Notes: generated from the sequence alone by a model not told the origin. Counted from the first letter of the stretch, positions 8,424 to 17,482 are shown. The stretch: DNA of 64,000 bases from Methylomicrobium lacus_A (GCF_041897535.1 NZ_CP169217.1:1488001-1552000), one strand, 5' to 3'. A program made the numbers and translations.

Positions 8424-9809
8424 CTAATGTGCGTTGGTGGTTTTAAGCACGACGCCAAACGTCCGGATGATGATCAAGATATCCAATAACAATGACCAAT
8501 TCTTCAGGTATTCCAGATCATACTCGACTCTTTTTTCCATTTTCTCGAGCGTTTCCGTTTCTCCTCGCAATCCATGCACTTGCGCCCAACCGGTAATACC
8601 TGGTTTGACTTTATGCCGCAACATGTAACCCTGAATGAGCTTTCTATATTCCTCATTATGTGCCACGGCATGCGGCCTAGGCCCCACGATGCTCATATCG
8701 CCTTTGAGCACATTAAAAAACTGCGGAAGTTCATCCAAGGATGTCTTTCTTAGAAATGCGCCAAAAGGATAAATCCGGGAATCGCCCTTAGTTGCCTGTT
8801 GTATGTTCGAGCCATTCTCGCATACGTTCATCGTCCTGAATTTGTAGACTTTGATTTCTCTTCCATCGAGACCGTATCTTGATTGCTTAAAGAGTATCGG
8901 CCCTGGCGATGATAGTTTAATAACGCATGCGATAAGCAATAATACCGGAGAGATGAATAACAAAATGAATACTGAAGCACAAAAATCGAATGAGCACTTC
9001 CAAATCGCATTCAGATGGTGAATCGGGCTTTCCAATAACGATACGACAGGGATATTGTGAATGGAATCAACACGCGACTGAATCAAATTAAAACTCAGTA
9101 TGTCCGGCACAAAATATATCGAAGCCGTGGTGTCGCGCAATTCCTCCAGCAAACTGGCGATTCGATCTTCATATTTGATCGGCAAGGCAATAAAAACGAC
9201 CTGGATGCCATTCTCCTTGACATAGTGCAAAACCCTATCGAGCCCGCCTAAAAGCCTTTCCTTGCAGTCTGGCCAAATCCGGTCTTGTTCGCGCGAATCT
9301 AAAAATCCTTCGACCTGTATCAGCAGGCTGGGGTCATTTTGGACTTCCCTGCTGAGTTGATAACCCACCTCCGTGGCCCCCACTATCACGCATTTGCGTA
9401 TTTTGGTTTTCTGGTGCTGCCTTTTCAGCCATGCATGAAACAATCCATGGGCAACCAATAAAAACAGCGGCACGGACAGCAGCCAAAACATCACGACATA
9501 CTTTGCCACGTGCTCGGAAAACTCGGTGTTCAAAAACAGCGCATAAATCAGCAAGATAAACACCCCGCTGCCCAGCAGAACGGCGGAAATATACGCATAA
9601 ACGTTGCTTTCACGAAAATCGAGCAACGGCCTGAGCATTTGCGAAACAATCGAAGAAAACAAAATCGCCGCTATGAATAGGATGGACTGATAGCCATCCC
9701 AAGGAACCTGATAAAAATGAATAAAGACAAGAAAGCTCAACCCACAGACGGACGGATCTATTATTCTTTTAGCTAAAGCGATGATCGGTGGTTCAGATAG
9801 AATTTTCAT
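8424..9809 (-). CDS. WcaJ-type undecaprenyl-phosphate sugar phosphotransferase
   Basis: About 461 residues. Four or five N-terminal membrane helices lead to a Rossmann-like CoA-binding segment (VIVGATEVGYQLSREVQ, about 145-165). The C-terminal bacterial sugar transferase domain begins near residue 280 and holds KFRTMNV, LRKTSLDELPQFFNVLKGDM, SIVGPRP and KPGITGWAQVHGLRGET. It loads the first sugar-1-phosphate onto undecaprenyl phosphate at the inner membrane and so starts EPS repeat-unit synthesis. I prefer the ATG of MKILSEPP because an AAGGG lies about 9 bp upstream. TTG at 9836 or the ATG at 9818 are alternatives. It is the first gene of the locus. Confidence 0.92.
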   Translation of the reverse strand: MKILSEPPIIALAKRIIDPSVCGLSFLVFIHFYQVPWDGYQSILFIAAILFSSIVSQMLRPLLDFRESNVYAYISAVLLGSGVFILLIYALFLNTEFSEHVAKYVVMFWLLSVPLFLLVAHGLFHAWLKRQHQKTKIRKCVIVGATEVGYQLSREVQNDPSLLIQVEGFLDSREQDRIWPDCKERLLGGLDRVLHYVKENGIQVVFIALPIKYEDRIASLLEELRDTTASIYFVPDILSFNLIQSRVDSIHNIPVVSLLESPIHHLNAIWKCSFDFCASVFILLFISPVLLLIACVIKLSSPGPILFKQSRYGLDGREIKVYKFRTMNVCENGSNIQQATKGDSRIYPFGAFLRKTSLDELPQFFNVLKGDMSIVGPRPHAVAHNEEYRKLIQGYMLRHKVKPGITGWAQVHGLRGETETLEKMEKRVEYDLEYLKNWSLLLDILIIIRTFGVVLKTTNAH

Positions 9810-9836
9810 AGCTGCCATCCCTTTTAAATTCAACAA

Positions 9837-10483
9837 TCAGCCTAACATGCATAAGGAGTTTTCAACACAACCGACAATCATGGCCGCCCCGAAAGCGGCC
9901 CAAACTCAATAGATTCCCTATCTGTTCGGTCAAGCCCCTCAATAAACCCCACCACTAGGGCACCCTATGGAGAGAAGGATAATCTAGCGATTCCGCCCGC
10001 AATGAATCCGCCGGTTCATGAGCATAATCAAGTTATCCAAATTCTCCCTGAATAAAACTTTTCCCTGTAAAAAACAAGAACTTTACTTTATCGATGTTTT
10101 AATGAAAAAGATCCGGCAATTGCAAAACCTTATTCATTTTTTTTAAGCAACAAAGAAATTAAATGTTGGCGCTGTTAATTTGTAGTAAACAAATATTATA
10201 TTTGCTATTCGTTACAAAATTTTGACTGTCATACAACCGATACAAAATCATCGGCGCTTTTAAGCGAGACAAAGAAAAAACCGATTTATATCCTGAAAGA
10301 ATTCATCATAGCCGCATCGCTCTCATTTTTTGAAAACGACTACATATTCTACTCGAAAAGAATTATTACTGAAGTTTTCTGGCGCCCCTGACTGCAGAGA
10401 CCGGCGATCTGCAAAAATATTGATTGAAGCAGAATTATACCCATGAATAGTTAAAATAATATTAAGCAATTGGCAGTTTTGAA
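9837..10483. other. AT-rich non-coding stretch upstream of the EPS locus
   Basis: About 650 bp with no convincing reading frame, markedly richer in A/T than the flanking genes. It lies between the start of the minus-strand EPS genes and the pnp terminator, so it should hold the EPS promoter and a long leader. A small palindrome TAGGGCACCCTA is seen near 9957-9968. I could not find an ops/JUMPstart element or a recognised riboswitch. Confidence 0.6.
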
Positions 10484-10512
10484 TAAAAAAAAGGGCCTTG
10501 CGGCCCTTTCTT
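10484..10512 (-). terminator. Intrinsic terminator of pnp
   Basis: On the minus strand AAAGGGCC-GCAA-GGCCCTTT forms an 8-bp hairpin followed by a long T run (A run at 10484-10492 on the plus strand). It lies about 25 bp past the pnp stop. Confidence 0.9.
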
Positions 10513-10537
10513 CAATACCCGAGAATTCCAAGAAAGA

Positions 10538-12619
10538 TTATTCTTCTTTCTCGGCCTCTTTCATGCTGAGCCGGACACGTCCCTGGCGGTCGATCTCCAG
10601 CACTTTCACTCTGACCACATCGCCTTCGGCCAGCTTGTCGCTGACCTTGTCGACATGCTCGTTCGAGATTTGCGAGATGTGCACCAAGCCGTCCTTGCCG
10701 GGCAGGATCGTCACGAACGCGCCGAAGTCCATCAGGCGGACGACCTTGCCTTCGTAGATCTTGCCGACTTCGACTTCGGCGGTGATCTCTTCGATCAGGC
10801 GGCGCGCTTCTTCGCCGGCCGCCTTGTCGACAGAGGCGATCTTGACGACGCCGTCGTCGGTCAGATCGACGCTCGCGCCGGTGATTTCGGTGATGCCGCG
10901 GATCGTCGCGCCGCCCTTGCCGATCACTTCGCGAATCTTGCTCGGATCGATCTTGAAGGTGATGATGCGCGGCGCATAGTCGGACATGTGCTCGCGCGCG
11001 GTCGACAACACCTTGTTCATTTCGCCGAGGATGTGGATGCGGCCGGTCTTCGCTTGCGCCAGCGCGGTCTTCATGATCTCGGCGGTGATGCCGTCGATCT
11101 TGATGTCCATTTGCAGCGCGGTGATGCCGTCGGAAGTGCCCGCGACCTTGAAATCCATGTCGCCGAGGTGGTCTTCATCGCCCATGATGTCGGACAGGAC
11201 CGCGAAATCGTCGCCTTCCTTGATCAGACCCATCGCGATGCCCGCCACCGGCGCCTTGATCGGCACGCCGGCGTCCATCAGCGCCAGACTGCTGCCGCAG
11301 ACCGATGCCATCGAGCTGGAACCGTTCGATTCGGTGATTTCGGAGACGACGCGGATCACATACGGAAACTCTTCCATCACCGGCAATACCGCCAACACGC
11401 CGCGCTTCGCCAGGCGGCCGTGGCCGATCTCGCGGCGCTTCGGAGAGCCGACGAAGCCGGTTTCGCCGACGCTGAACGGCGGGAAGTTGTAGTGCAGCAT
11501 GAACAGGTCTTTGTATTCGCCGGTCAGCGCGTCGATGATCTGTGCATCGCGCTGGGTGCCCAAGGTCGCAACGACCAGGGCCTGCGTTTCGCCGCGCGTG
11601 AACAAGGCCGAGCCGTGGGTTCTCGGCAATACGCCGGTCCGGATCGTGATCGGACGCACCGAGGCGAGTTCGCGGCCGTCGATGCGCCGCTTTTCGCTCA
11701 GGATCGCATGACGGACGATGTTGTATTCGAGATTTTCGATGATGTGTTTGATCGCATTCTCGGTATATTCGCCGAGTGCGGTAAATTTTTCGACCGCCGC
11801 GGTGCGGATCACCTTCAAACGGTCCTGCCGGACCAGTTTCTCGGCGATACGGTAGGCTTCCTTGATGCCTTCCTCGACTTCGGCGGTCACCAGGCGCACC
11901 AGTTCGGCATCGGCCTCGGGAGCGGTCCATTCGACCACGCCGGCGCCCGCCGCCGCCGCAAACTCATTGATCGCATTGATCGCGGTCTGCATGTGTTCGT
12001 GACCGAACAGCACCGCGCCGAGCATTTCTTCTTCGGTCAGGCAGTCGGCTTCGGATTCGACCATCAACACCGCGTTCGCGGTACCGGCGACCACCAGTTG
12101 CAGGCGCGATTCTTTCAACGCGGCCGGCGACGGGTTCAAAAGATATTGGCCGTCCTTGAAGCCCACACAGGCCGCGCCGACCGGGCCGTTGAACGGCAAG
12201 CCGGAAACCGCCAACGCCGCGGAGGCGCCAAGCAGGGCCGGAATTTCGGTATCGACTTCCGGATTCAGCGAGATCACGGTCGCGATGATCTGGACTTCAT
12301 CGGTATAGCCTTCCGGGAACATCGGACGGATCGGCCGGTCGATCAGGCGCGAAATCAGCGTTTCCTGTTCGGACGGACGCCCTTCGCGCTTGAAAAAACC
12401 GCCGGGTATCTTGCCGGCCGCATAGGATTTTTCCTGATAATTCACCGTCAACGGAAAAAAGTCGTTGCCGCCTGTATCTTTTTTGCTAACGACGGTCACC
12501 AACAACGAGGTGCCTTCGACATCGATGATCACGGCGCCGTGGGCTTGGCGTGCGATTTCACCGGTTTCCAACGTGACAGTGCGATCACCGTACTGAAATT
12601 CTTTCCTGATAGGATTCAC
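10538..12619 (-). CDS. pnp: Polyribonucleotide nucleotidyltransferase (PNPase)
   Basis: 693 residues, normal for bacterial PNPase. Two RNase PH domains flank a helical linker; the second holds the catalytic region around SDIMGDEDHLGDMDFKVAGT. A KH domain (IREVIGKGGATIRGITEITG) and an S1 domain (GKIYEGKVVRLMDFGAFVTI) follow. The enzyme degrades RNA 3' to 5' by phosphorolysis and joins the RNA degradosome. The start is GTG at 12619 with AGGAACC just upstream. It follows rpsO, as in E. coli, separated by a strong hairpin that may be a processing site. Confidence 0.98.
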   Translation of the reverse strand: MNPIRKEFQYGDRTVTLETGEIARQAHGAVIIDVEGTSLLVTVVSKKDTGGNDFFPLTVNYQEKSYAAGKIPGGFFKREGRPSEQETLISRLIDRPIRPMFPEGYTDEVQIIATVISLNPEVDTEIPALLGASAALAVSGLPFNGPVGAACVGFKDGQYLLNPSPAALKESRLQLVVAGTANAVLMVESEADCLTEEEMLGAVLFGHEHMQTAINAINEFAAAAGAGVVEWTAPEADAELVRLVTAEVEEGIKEAYRIAEKLVRQDRLKVIRTAAVEKFTALGEYTENAIKHIIENLEYNIVRHAILSEKRRIDGRELASVRPITIRTGVLPRTHGSALFTRGETQALVVATLGTQRDAQIIDALTGEYKDLFMLHYNFPPFSVGETGFVGSPKRREIGHGRLAKRGVLAVLPVMEEFPYVIRVVSEITESNGSSSMASVCGSSLALMDAGVPIKAPVAGIAMGLIKEGDDFAVLSDIMGDEDHLGDMDFKVAGTSDGITALQMDIKIDGITAEIMKTALAQAKTGRIHILGEMNKVLSTAREHMSDYAPRIITFKIDPSKIREVIGKGGATIRGITEITGASVDLTDDGVVKIASVDKAAGEEARRLIEEITAEVEVGKIYEGKVVRLMDFGAFVTILPGKDGLVHISQISNEHVDKVSDKLAEGDVVRVKVLEIDRQGRVRLSMKEAEKEE

Positions 12620-12675
12620 TATTAGGTTCCTTTGCGTAAATATTGTTTAGGTTGAAACGGGGGTAACGCTGAAAC

Positions 12676-12704
12676 GCAAACGGCGCCGAACCGGCGCCGT
12701 TTGC
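12676..12704 (-). promoter_or_regulatory. rpsO-pnp intergenic hairpin
   Basis: A perfect 13-bp stem (GCAAACGGCGCCG / CGGCGCCGTTTGC) with a 3-base loop. No T run follows, so it is a poor intrinsic terminator. In E. coli the same gap carries an RNase III site that governs pnp autoregulation, and this hairpin is the obvious candidate equivalent (inference). Confidence 0.6.
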
Positions 12705-12713
12705 AGTCTGGTC

Positions 12714-12983
12714 TTATTTGCGCAAACCGAGACGTTCGATCAGCGTGCGGTAGCGCTCGCCGTCTTTGTTTTTCAGATAATCGAGCAATTTGCGGCGTTG
12801 GTTGACCATCCGCAACAAACCACGACGGGAGTGGTTGTCTTTCTTGTGCGCGGCGAAGTGCGGCGTCAGGTGCTGGATGTGCGCGGTCAACAACGCGACC
12901 TGCACTTCCGGGGAGCCGGTATCGGTTTCGGACAGACGGTATTCTTCAACGATTTTTTTCTTTTGTTCCGCAGTAAATGGCAT
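12714..12983 (-). CDS. rpsO: 30S ribosomal protein S15
   Basis: 89 residues, the canonical length. Family signatures are present: DTGSPEVQVALLT (about 20-32), HKKDNHSRRGLLRMVNQRRK (about 45-64) and the YLKNKDGERY turn. S15 binds 16S rRNA helices h20-h22 early in 30S assembly. It sits between truB and pnp in the conserved gammaproteobacterial order; the truB-rpsO gap here is unusually long (514 bp) because of repeats. Confidence 0.99.
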   Translation of the reverse strand: MPFTAEQKKKIVEEYRLSETDTGSPEVQVALLTAHIQHLTPHFAAHKKDNHSRRGLLRMVNQRRKLLDYLKNKDGERYRTLIERLGLRK

Positions 12984-13013
12984 TTGTATTAAACCCTATT
13001 TGTTTAGATAATT

Positions 13014-13032
13014 AAAAAAAGCCCTGCTGGGC
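13014..13032 (-). terminator. Probable intrinsic terminator downstream of truB
   Basis: On the minus strand GCCC-AGCA-GGGC is followed by seven T. The stem is short, so strength is uncertain. It would separate rpsO-pnp from the upstream nusA-infB-truB transcript. Confidence 0.5.
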
Positions 13033-13116
13033 CGGTAAGACACCCATTTCCACGATAGGGGGTAGAGAATGGGTCAAACTTAGGTTCCCGCGCAGGCGCG
13101 GGGAAACATTACTTAG

Positions 13117-13369
13117 GGTTCCCACGCTCTGCGTCACTGCCATTAAGTTAAGAAAACCACGTCATTCCGGCAGGGAATGCCGGAATCCAGTCGCCAGGGA
13201 TGGCGAGCTTTAATACATCCCTGTAGTCTGGATCCCGGCAATCCATGCCGGGATGACGGCTTAACTTAATGGCAGTGACGCTCTGCGTGGGAACCTGCCC
13301 GGGACGCTCCTGCGTCCCGAACCGCTGGAGCGGCTCAGGCTGCATTCCCACGCTGGAGCGTGGGAACGA
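13117..13369. repeat. GTTCCCACGCTCTGCGTGGGAAC palindromic repeat split by a MITE
   Basis: Removing the insert at 13135-13277 together with one copy of its 11-bp flanking duplication restores a palindrome in which GTTCCCACGC pairs with GCGTGGGAAC. A second palindrome, ATTCCCACGCTGGAGCG followed by TGGGAAC, closes the unit at about 13343-13367. It is the same family as 7784-7883. Confidence 0.75.
13135..13277. mobile_element. 143-bp MITE with 18-bp TIRs and 11-bp target duplication
   Basis: Perfect terminal inverted repeats CACTGCCATTAAGTTAAG (13135-13152) and its complement (13260-13277) enclose a REP-like core, GTCATTCCGGCAGGGAATGC and so on. The identical 11-mer ACGCTCTGCGT flanks both ends (13124-13134 and 13278-13288). 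It has no coding capacity, so it must have been moved by a transposase supplied elsewhere. An 11-bp duplication is compatible with IS4-like families, but this assignment is inference. Confidence 0.85.
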
Positions 13370-13388
13370 TGAAAAGTTGTTTTCAGCC

Positions 13389-13448
13389 GTAGGGCGGATA
13401 AGCATCGCGCATCCGCCGAGGTGGATGCGCTGCGCTTATCCACCCTAC
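13389..13448. repeat. GTAGGGCGGATAAGC palindromic repeat
   Basis: An imperfect inverted repeat: GTAGGGCGGATAAGC at 13389-13403 against GCGCTTATCCACCCTAC at the right end, with inner arms GCGCATCC / GGATGCGC. This is a third repeat family packed into the truB-rpsO gap. No gene is seen in 12984-13496. Confidence 0.7.
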
Positions 13449-13496
13449 AGAGTTCTTTCATATTAAAATCTGCCAGCATAGCCCGGCAGAAACCGC

Positions 13497-14399
13497 TTAT
13501 TCGGCCAAATTGAACAATCTGCAAGGGGCTAGTTTACCATCCATTCGCATTTCGCCCAAGCCTAAAAACGCGCCGGCATGGTACAGGCGCACCTGCCCTG
13601 CCCCGGACGATTCGGCATTAACCGCTTGTCCGTTTCTGATCCTGCCGGCATCGACATCCTGCAATTCGACCGCCGGCAGCGCCTGTAACGGCATATCGAC
13701 ATTCAGCAAACAGGCATCGAGTTGATCCGCGTCCATCGCGCGCAATTGTTCGATCGTGACCGCCTGGCCGAGATCGAACATGCCCGCCTGCAGGCGCCGC
13801 AGTTCTGCGACCGTCGCGCCGCAGCCGAAATGGGTTCCGATGTCTTCCGCGAGCGAGCGGATGTAGGTGCCTTTCGAACAGAACACTTCCAGCGTCAGCC
13901 GGTCGCCCTCGAAATCGAGCTGCCTCAGTGCGTAGATCGTGATCCGCCGCGCCTTGCGTTCGACCGTCTTGCCTTCGCGCGCCAGTTCGTACAGCTTCCT
14001 GCCGTTCAGTTTCAGCGCCGAGTACATCGGCGGCACCTGATCGAGCTCGCCGGTGAAGCGTTTGAGACAGTCATCGAGCATCGCCTGGCTGATCTCCGGC
14101 ACCGGTTTCGTTTCCAGCACCGCGCCTTCGGCATCGCCGGTATCGGTCAACACGCCGAGCCGGATCACGACCCGGTAGCGCTTGTCGTCATCGAGCATCA
14201 TGGCGGATACCTTGGTCGCCTCGCCGAAACACAAGGGCAATAGCCCCGTCGCCAAGGGATCGAGGCTGCCGGTATGACCGGCTTTCGCGGCATTCAGCAA
14301 GCGCTTGACTTCCTGCAAGGCCTGATTCGAAGATACGCCGAGGCGTTTATCCAGCAGCAATATGCCGTGCACATTGCGCCGGTTTGCGCGTTTGCTCAT
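13497..14399 (-). CDS. truB: tRNA pseudouridine(55) synthase TruB
   Basis: 300 residues when started at the ATG at 14399 (MSKRANRRNVHGILLLDKRL). The frame is open further upstream, but this ATG overlaps the rbfA stop as ATGA and matches family length. Catalytic Asp lies in AGHTGSLDPLATGLLPLCFG (about 40-60); SKGTYIRSLAEDIG and a C-terminal PUA-like domain follow. It makes pseudouridine-55 in the T loop of tRNAs. Confidence 0.97.
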   Translation of the reverse strand: MSKRANRRNVHGILLLDKRLGVSSNQALQEVKRLLNAAKAGHTGSLDPLATGLLPLCFGEATKVSAMMLDDDKRYRVVIRLGVLTDTGDAEGAVLETKPVPEISQAMLDDCLKRFTGELDQVPPMYSALKLNGRKLYELAREGKTVERKARRITIYALRQLDFEGDRLTLEVFCSKGTYIRSLAEDIGTHFGCGATVAELRRLQAGMFDLGQAVTIEQLRAMDADQLDACLLNVDMPLQALPAVELQDVDAGRIRNGQAVNAESSGAGQVRLYHAGAFLGLGEMRMDGKLAPCRLFNLAE

Positions 14400-14770
14400 T
14401 CCTGCTCGGCGTCTGTGTCGGCCTTGTCGATGTCGCTCAGCAGTTCCGCGACGCGCATACCGGTATCGAACGAATCGTCGTAAAGAAAGCGCAGTTCCGA
14501 AATATGCCTGAGCCGCATCCGCTTCGCAAGCTCGTGCCGTATCACCGGCGCCAGCTGATTCAGCCATTTGACATGGTTCTTCTTGCCGTCGGCGTCCGCA
14601 TTCAGCACCGTGAAATAGATTTTCGCGACCGCCAGATCCTTGGTCAGATCGACTTCATTGATCGTCACGAAGCCGAGCCTTGAGTCCTTCACGATCCGCT
14701 GCAGAATGAACGACAGTTCCTTCTGCATTTCGGATGACACGCGGGCGCTGCGCCCAAATTCTTTTGCCAT
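14396..14770 (-). CDS. rbfA: Ribosome-binding factor A
   Basis: 124 residues with the KH-like RbfA fold. Family features are RVSSEMQKELSFILQRIVKD (about 10-29), the KIYFTVL strand and the ELRFLYDDSFDTGMRV motif near the C-terminus. It matures the 16S 5' end and aids growth in the cold. It starts 6 bp after infB ends and its stop overlaps the truB start. Confidence 0.97.
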   Translation of the reverse strand: MAKEFGRSARVSSEMQKELSFILQRIVKDSRLGFVTINEVDLTKDLAVAKIYFTVLNADADGKKNHVKWLNQLAPVIRHELAKRMRLRHISELRFLYDDSFDTGMRVAELLSDIDKADTDAEQE

Positions 14771-14776
14771 GGCTAT

Positions 14777-17467
14777 TTACAATACGCGTTTGACTTCGGT
14801 CCGTTCAAAGACTTCGATCTGGTCGCCGACTTTGACATCGTTATAGTTTTTGACGCCGATACCGCATTCCATGCCCATCTTGACTTCGCTCACGTCGTCC
14901 TTGAAGCGGCGCAGCGATTCGAGCTGGCCTTCATAGATCACCACGTTTTCGCGCAGCACGCGAATCGGCAGGTTGCGTTTGACGAAGCCTTCGACGACCA
15001 TACAGCCGGCGACCGCGCCGAATTTCGGCGAGCGGAACACATCGCGGACCTCGGCCAAACCGACGATCTGCTCCTTGATTTCCGGCGCCAACATGCCGCT
15101 GATCGAGTTTTTGACTTCGTCGATCGCTTCGTAGATGACGCTGTAATAATGCAGGTCGATGCCCTTGTCCTCGATCAGCTTGCGCGCGGTCGCATCGGCA
15201 CGGACATTGAAGCCGATCAGAATCGCGCCGGACGCCAATGCCAGGTTCGCGTCGCCTTCGTTGATGCCGCCGACGCCGCCATAGACCACCTTGACCTCGA
15301 CTTCCGGCGTCGACAAGTCGACCAGGGAACTGCGCAGCGCTTCGAGACTGCCCTGCACGTCGGTCTTGATCACCAAGTTCAGGCTCGCGGTCTCGCCGGC
15401 GGTCATCCGGGAGAATACCTCGTCCAGCTTGGAAGCCTGTTGCGCCGCATGACGGGTGGTCCGCTTGCGTTCTTCACGGTGCTTGGCCAGGTCCTTGGCA
15501 ATTCGTTCGTTCTGCACGACCAGGAACTCGTCGCCCGCATTCGGCGTGCCCGACAAGCCCAAAATTTCGACCGGCACCGAAGGACCGGCTTCCTTGATCG
15601 CTTTGCCGTTTTCGTTGAACATCGCCCGCACCCGGCCGTATTCTTGCCCGCAAAGCACCATCTGGCCGCTTTCGAGGGTGCCTCTTTGCACCAGGATGGT
15701 CGCGACCGCGCCGCGGCCCTTGTCCAGACGGGATTCGACCACGATACCGGAGGCCGGACCTTCGATCGGCGCTTTCAGTTCGAGAATTTCGGTTTGGACG
15801 ATCAAGGCCTCGATCAAATCGTCGATGCCCTGGCCTGTCTTCGCCGAGATTTTCAGGAACTGCACGTCGCCGCCCCATTCTTCGGCCAGGACGTTGATCA
15901 CCGACAACTCCTGCATCACCTTGTCGGGATTCGCGTCCGGCTTGTCCATCTTGTTCATCGCGACGATGATCGGCACATTCGCGGCGCGGGCATGTTCGAC
16001 CGCTTCCTTCGTTTGCGGCATCACGCCGTCGTCGGCCGCGACCACCACGATGACCACGTCGGTCAGATCGGCGCCGCGCGCCCGCATCGCGGTAAACGCG
16101 GCATGGCCCGGCGTATCGAGGAAGGTGACCGAACCGTGGTCGGTTTTGACCTGATAGGCGCCGATGTGCTGGGTAATGCCGCCCGCTTCGCCGGCGGCAA
16201 CCCGGGTTTTACGAATATAGTCGAGCAAGGAGGTCTTGCCGTGGTCGACATGACCCATGATCGTGACGATCGGCGCGCGCGGCAGTTCGGGGAAGGTTTC
16301 TTCCGCTTGCGCCTCGGCGAGCATCTCTCTTTCGAGATCGTCGTCGCTCTGCATGACCGCTTTGTGGCCCATCTCCTCGACCAGAATCACCGCGGTCTCC
16401 TGGTCGATGCTCTGATTGATCGTCGCCATGATGCCGAGCTTCATCAATTGCTTGATGACCAGAGCGACCTTCACGCTCATCTTGTTCGCGAGATCGGATA
16501 CCAGGATCGTTTCGGGGATCGTGACTTCCTTCACGATCGGCGCGGACGGCATCTCGAACTGGTGCTTGCCTTCATGCGGAGCACTGGAACGCTGTTGCTG
16601 CTGCGGCGCCTTGCCGCCCTTTTTCTTCGGCCGGCGCGGCGCATCGCGGCCTTCGGTCAACAGACCGTCGTCGCGCTGCTTTTTGCGATGCAGGGTTTCC
16701 TGCTTCTGCTGGGCCTGCTGGCGGACTTTTTCGGCGGTGCGCTTGATCGATTCCTCGACCCTGAGCTCCTTTTCGGTCATCTTCTTTTTGACCTCTTCGG
16801 GCTCCTTCGCTTTGCCAGGCTTTTCGGCCTTGATCTTTTTAACTTCCTTGGCTTTGGCCGCTTCAAGCCGGACTACCGGCGCCAGTTCAAGTTCGAGCTC
16901 TTCTTCGGGCTCCGCCTGAACGGCGACGACCTCTTCCTCATATTCTTCCGGCACTTCAACGACCGGTTCCACTGTCGGCGCCTTTTGGGCTTCCACCGCT
17001 GGGACCGCTTCCGCGACCGGCTCGGCCGCCTTGACCGGCTGGGCTTGCTGCTCAACGACAACCGCCGCCTCCGCCGCTGTCACGACCGGTTTTTCTTCTG
17101 CCACCGGTTGCGATTGCGCCACGGTCTTCGGCTCGGCCGTTTCGGCAAGCTCGCGCTTGCTGATATAGGTTTTCTTTTTGCGGACTTCGACGCTGATCGT
17201 CTTGGTCGCCGTGCCCGGCACGCTCGCCTGCTTCATTTCGATCACCTTGCGCCGTTCCAGCGTCACGCGGCGGGGCGCGGCTTTCGACTCGCCCTCGTCC
17301 TTGCCGTGACGCTTGCGCAAATGCGTCAGAAGCTTCAATTTTTCATCTTCGCTGATCACGTCGTCCGGCGTAGTGGCCGATAAACCCGCTTCCTTCAACT
17401 GCTCCAATAATCTTTCCAGAGGTATTCTGACTACCTCGGCCAATTGCCGTACTGTTTGATCGCTCAT
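14777..17467 (-). CDS. infB: Translation initiation factor IF-2
   Basis: 896 residues. An IF2_N domain (1-50) is followed by a long charged, Ala/Glu/Lys/Pro-rich linker (about 60-290), a second IF2_N segment near 310-365, then the GTPase domain with G1 GHVDHGKTSLLDY (about 400), DTPGHAAF and NKMDKPDANP, and domains II-IV. It brings fMet-tRNA to the 30S P site. AGGAGTAGGCAA just upstream of the ATG is a good Shine-Dalgarno. The linker is repetitive and likely variable between strains. Confidence 0.99.
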   Translation of the reverse strand: MSDQTVRQLAEVVRIPLERLLEQLKEAGLSATTPDDVISEDEKLKLLTHLRKRHGKDEGESKAAPRRVTLERRKVIEMKQASVPGTATKTISVEVRKKKTYISKRELAETAEPKTVAQSQPVAEEKPVVTAAEAAVVVEQQAQPVKAAEPVAEAVPAVEAQKAPTVEPVVEVPEEYEEEVVAVQAEPEEELELELAPVVRLEAAKAKEVKKIKAEKPGKAKEPEEVKKKMTEKELRVEESIKRTAEKVRQQAQQKQETLHRKKQRDDGLLTEGRDAPRRPKKKGGKAPQQQQRSSAPHEGKHQFEMPSAPIVKEVTIPETILVSDLANKMSVKVALVIKQLMKLGIMATINQSIDQETAVILVEEMGHKAVMQSDDDLEREMLAEAQAEETFPELPRAPIVTIMGHVDHGKTSLLDYIRKTRVAAGEAGGITQHIGAYQVKTDHGSVTFLDTPGHAAFTAMRARGADLTDVVIVVVAADDGVMPQTKEAVEHARAANVPIIVAMNKMDKPDANPDKVMQELSVINVLAEEWGGDVQFLKISAKTGQGIDDLIEALIVQTEILELKAPIEGPASGIVVESRLDKGRGAVATILVQRGTLESGQMVLCGQEYGRVRAMFNENGKAIKEAGPSVPVEILGLSGTPNAGDEFLVVQNERIAKDLAKHREERKRTTRHAAQQASKLDEVFSRMTAGETASLNLVIKTDVQGSLEALRSSLVDLSTPEVEVKVVYGGVGGINEGDANLALASGAILIGFNVRADATARKLIEDKGIDLHYYSVIYEAIDEVKNSISGMLAPEIKEQIVGLAEVRDVFRSPKFGAVAGCMVVEGFVKRNLPIRVLRENVVIYEGQLESLRRFKDDVSEVKMGMECGIGVKNYNDVKVGDQIEVFERTEVKRVL

Positions 17468-17482
17468 TTGCCTACTCCTGCC

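Noticed and set aside
9837..10483. RfaH ops/JUMPstart element ahead of EPS genes
   Set aside because: I searched for GGCGGTAGCGT-like sequence on the coding strand of the gap and found none.
10655..12625. 656-residue open frame antisense to pnp
   Set aside because: Shadow of a GC-rich gene on the other strand. The composition is Asp/Arg/His-rich with no domain, and pnp itself is certain.
14400..14567. 56-codon N-terminal extension of truB
   Set aside because: It lies inside rbfA, is Arg/Ala-rich, and is absent from TruB families; the ATGA overlap start fits better.
16560..17200. Short-unit repeats in the infB linker
   Set aside because: They are the normal Ala/Glu/Lys/Pro-rich IF-2 linker, not an independent repeat element.
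15149..17383. 744-residue open frame antisense to infB
   Set aside because: Antisense shadow with the same low-complexity composition; infB is unmistakable.
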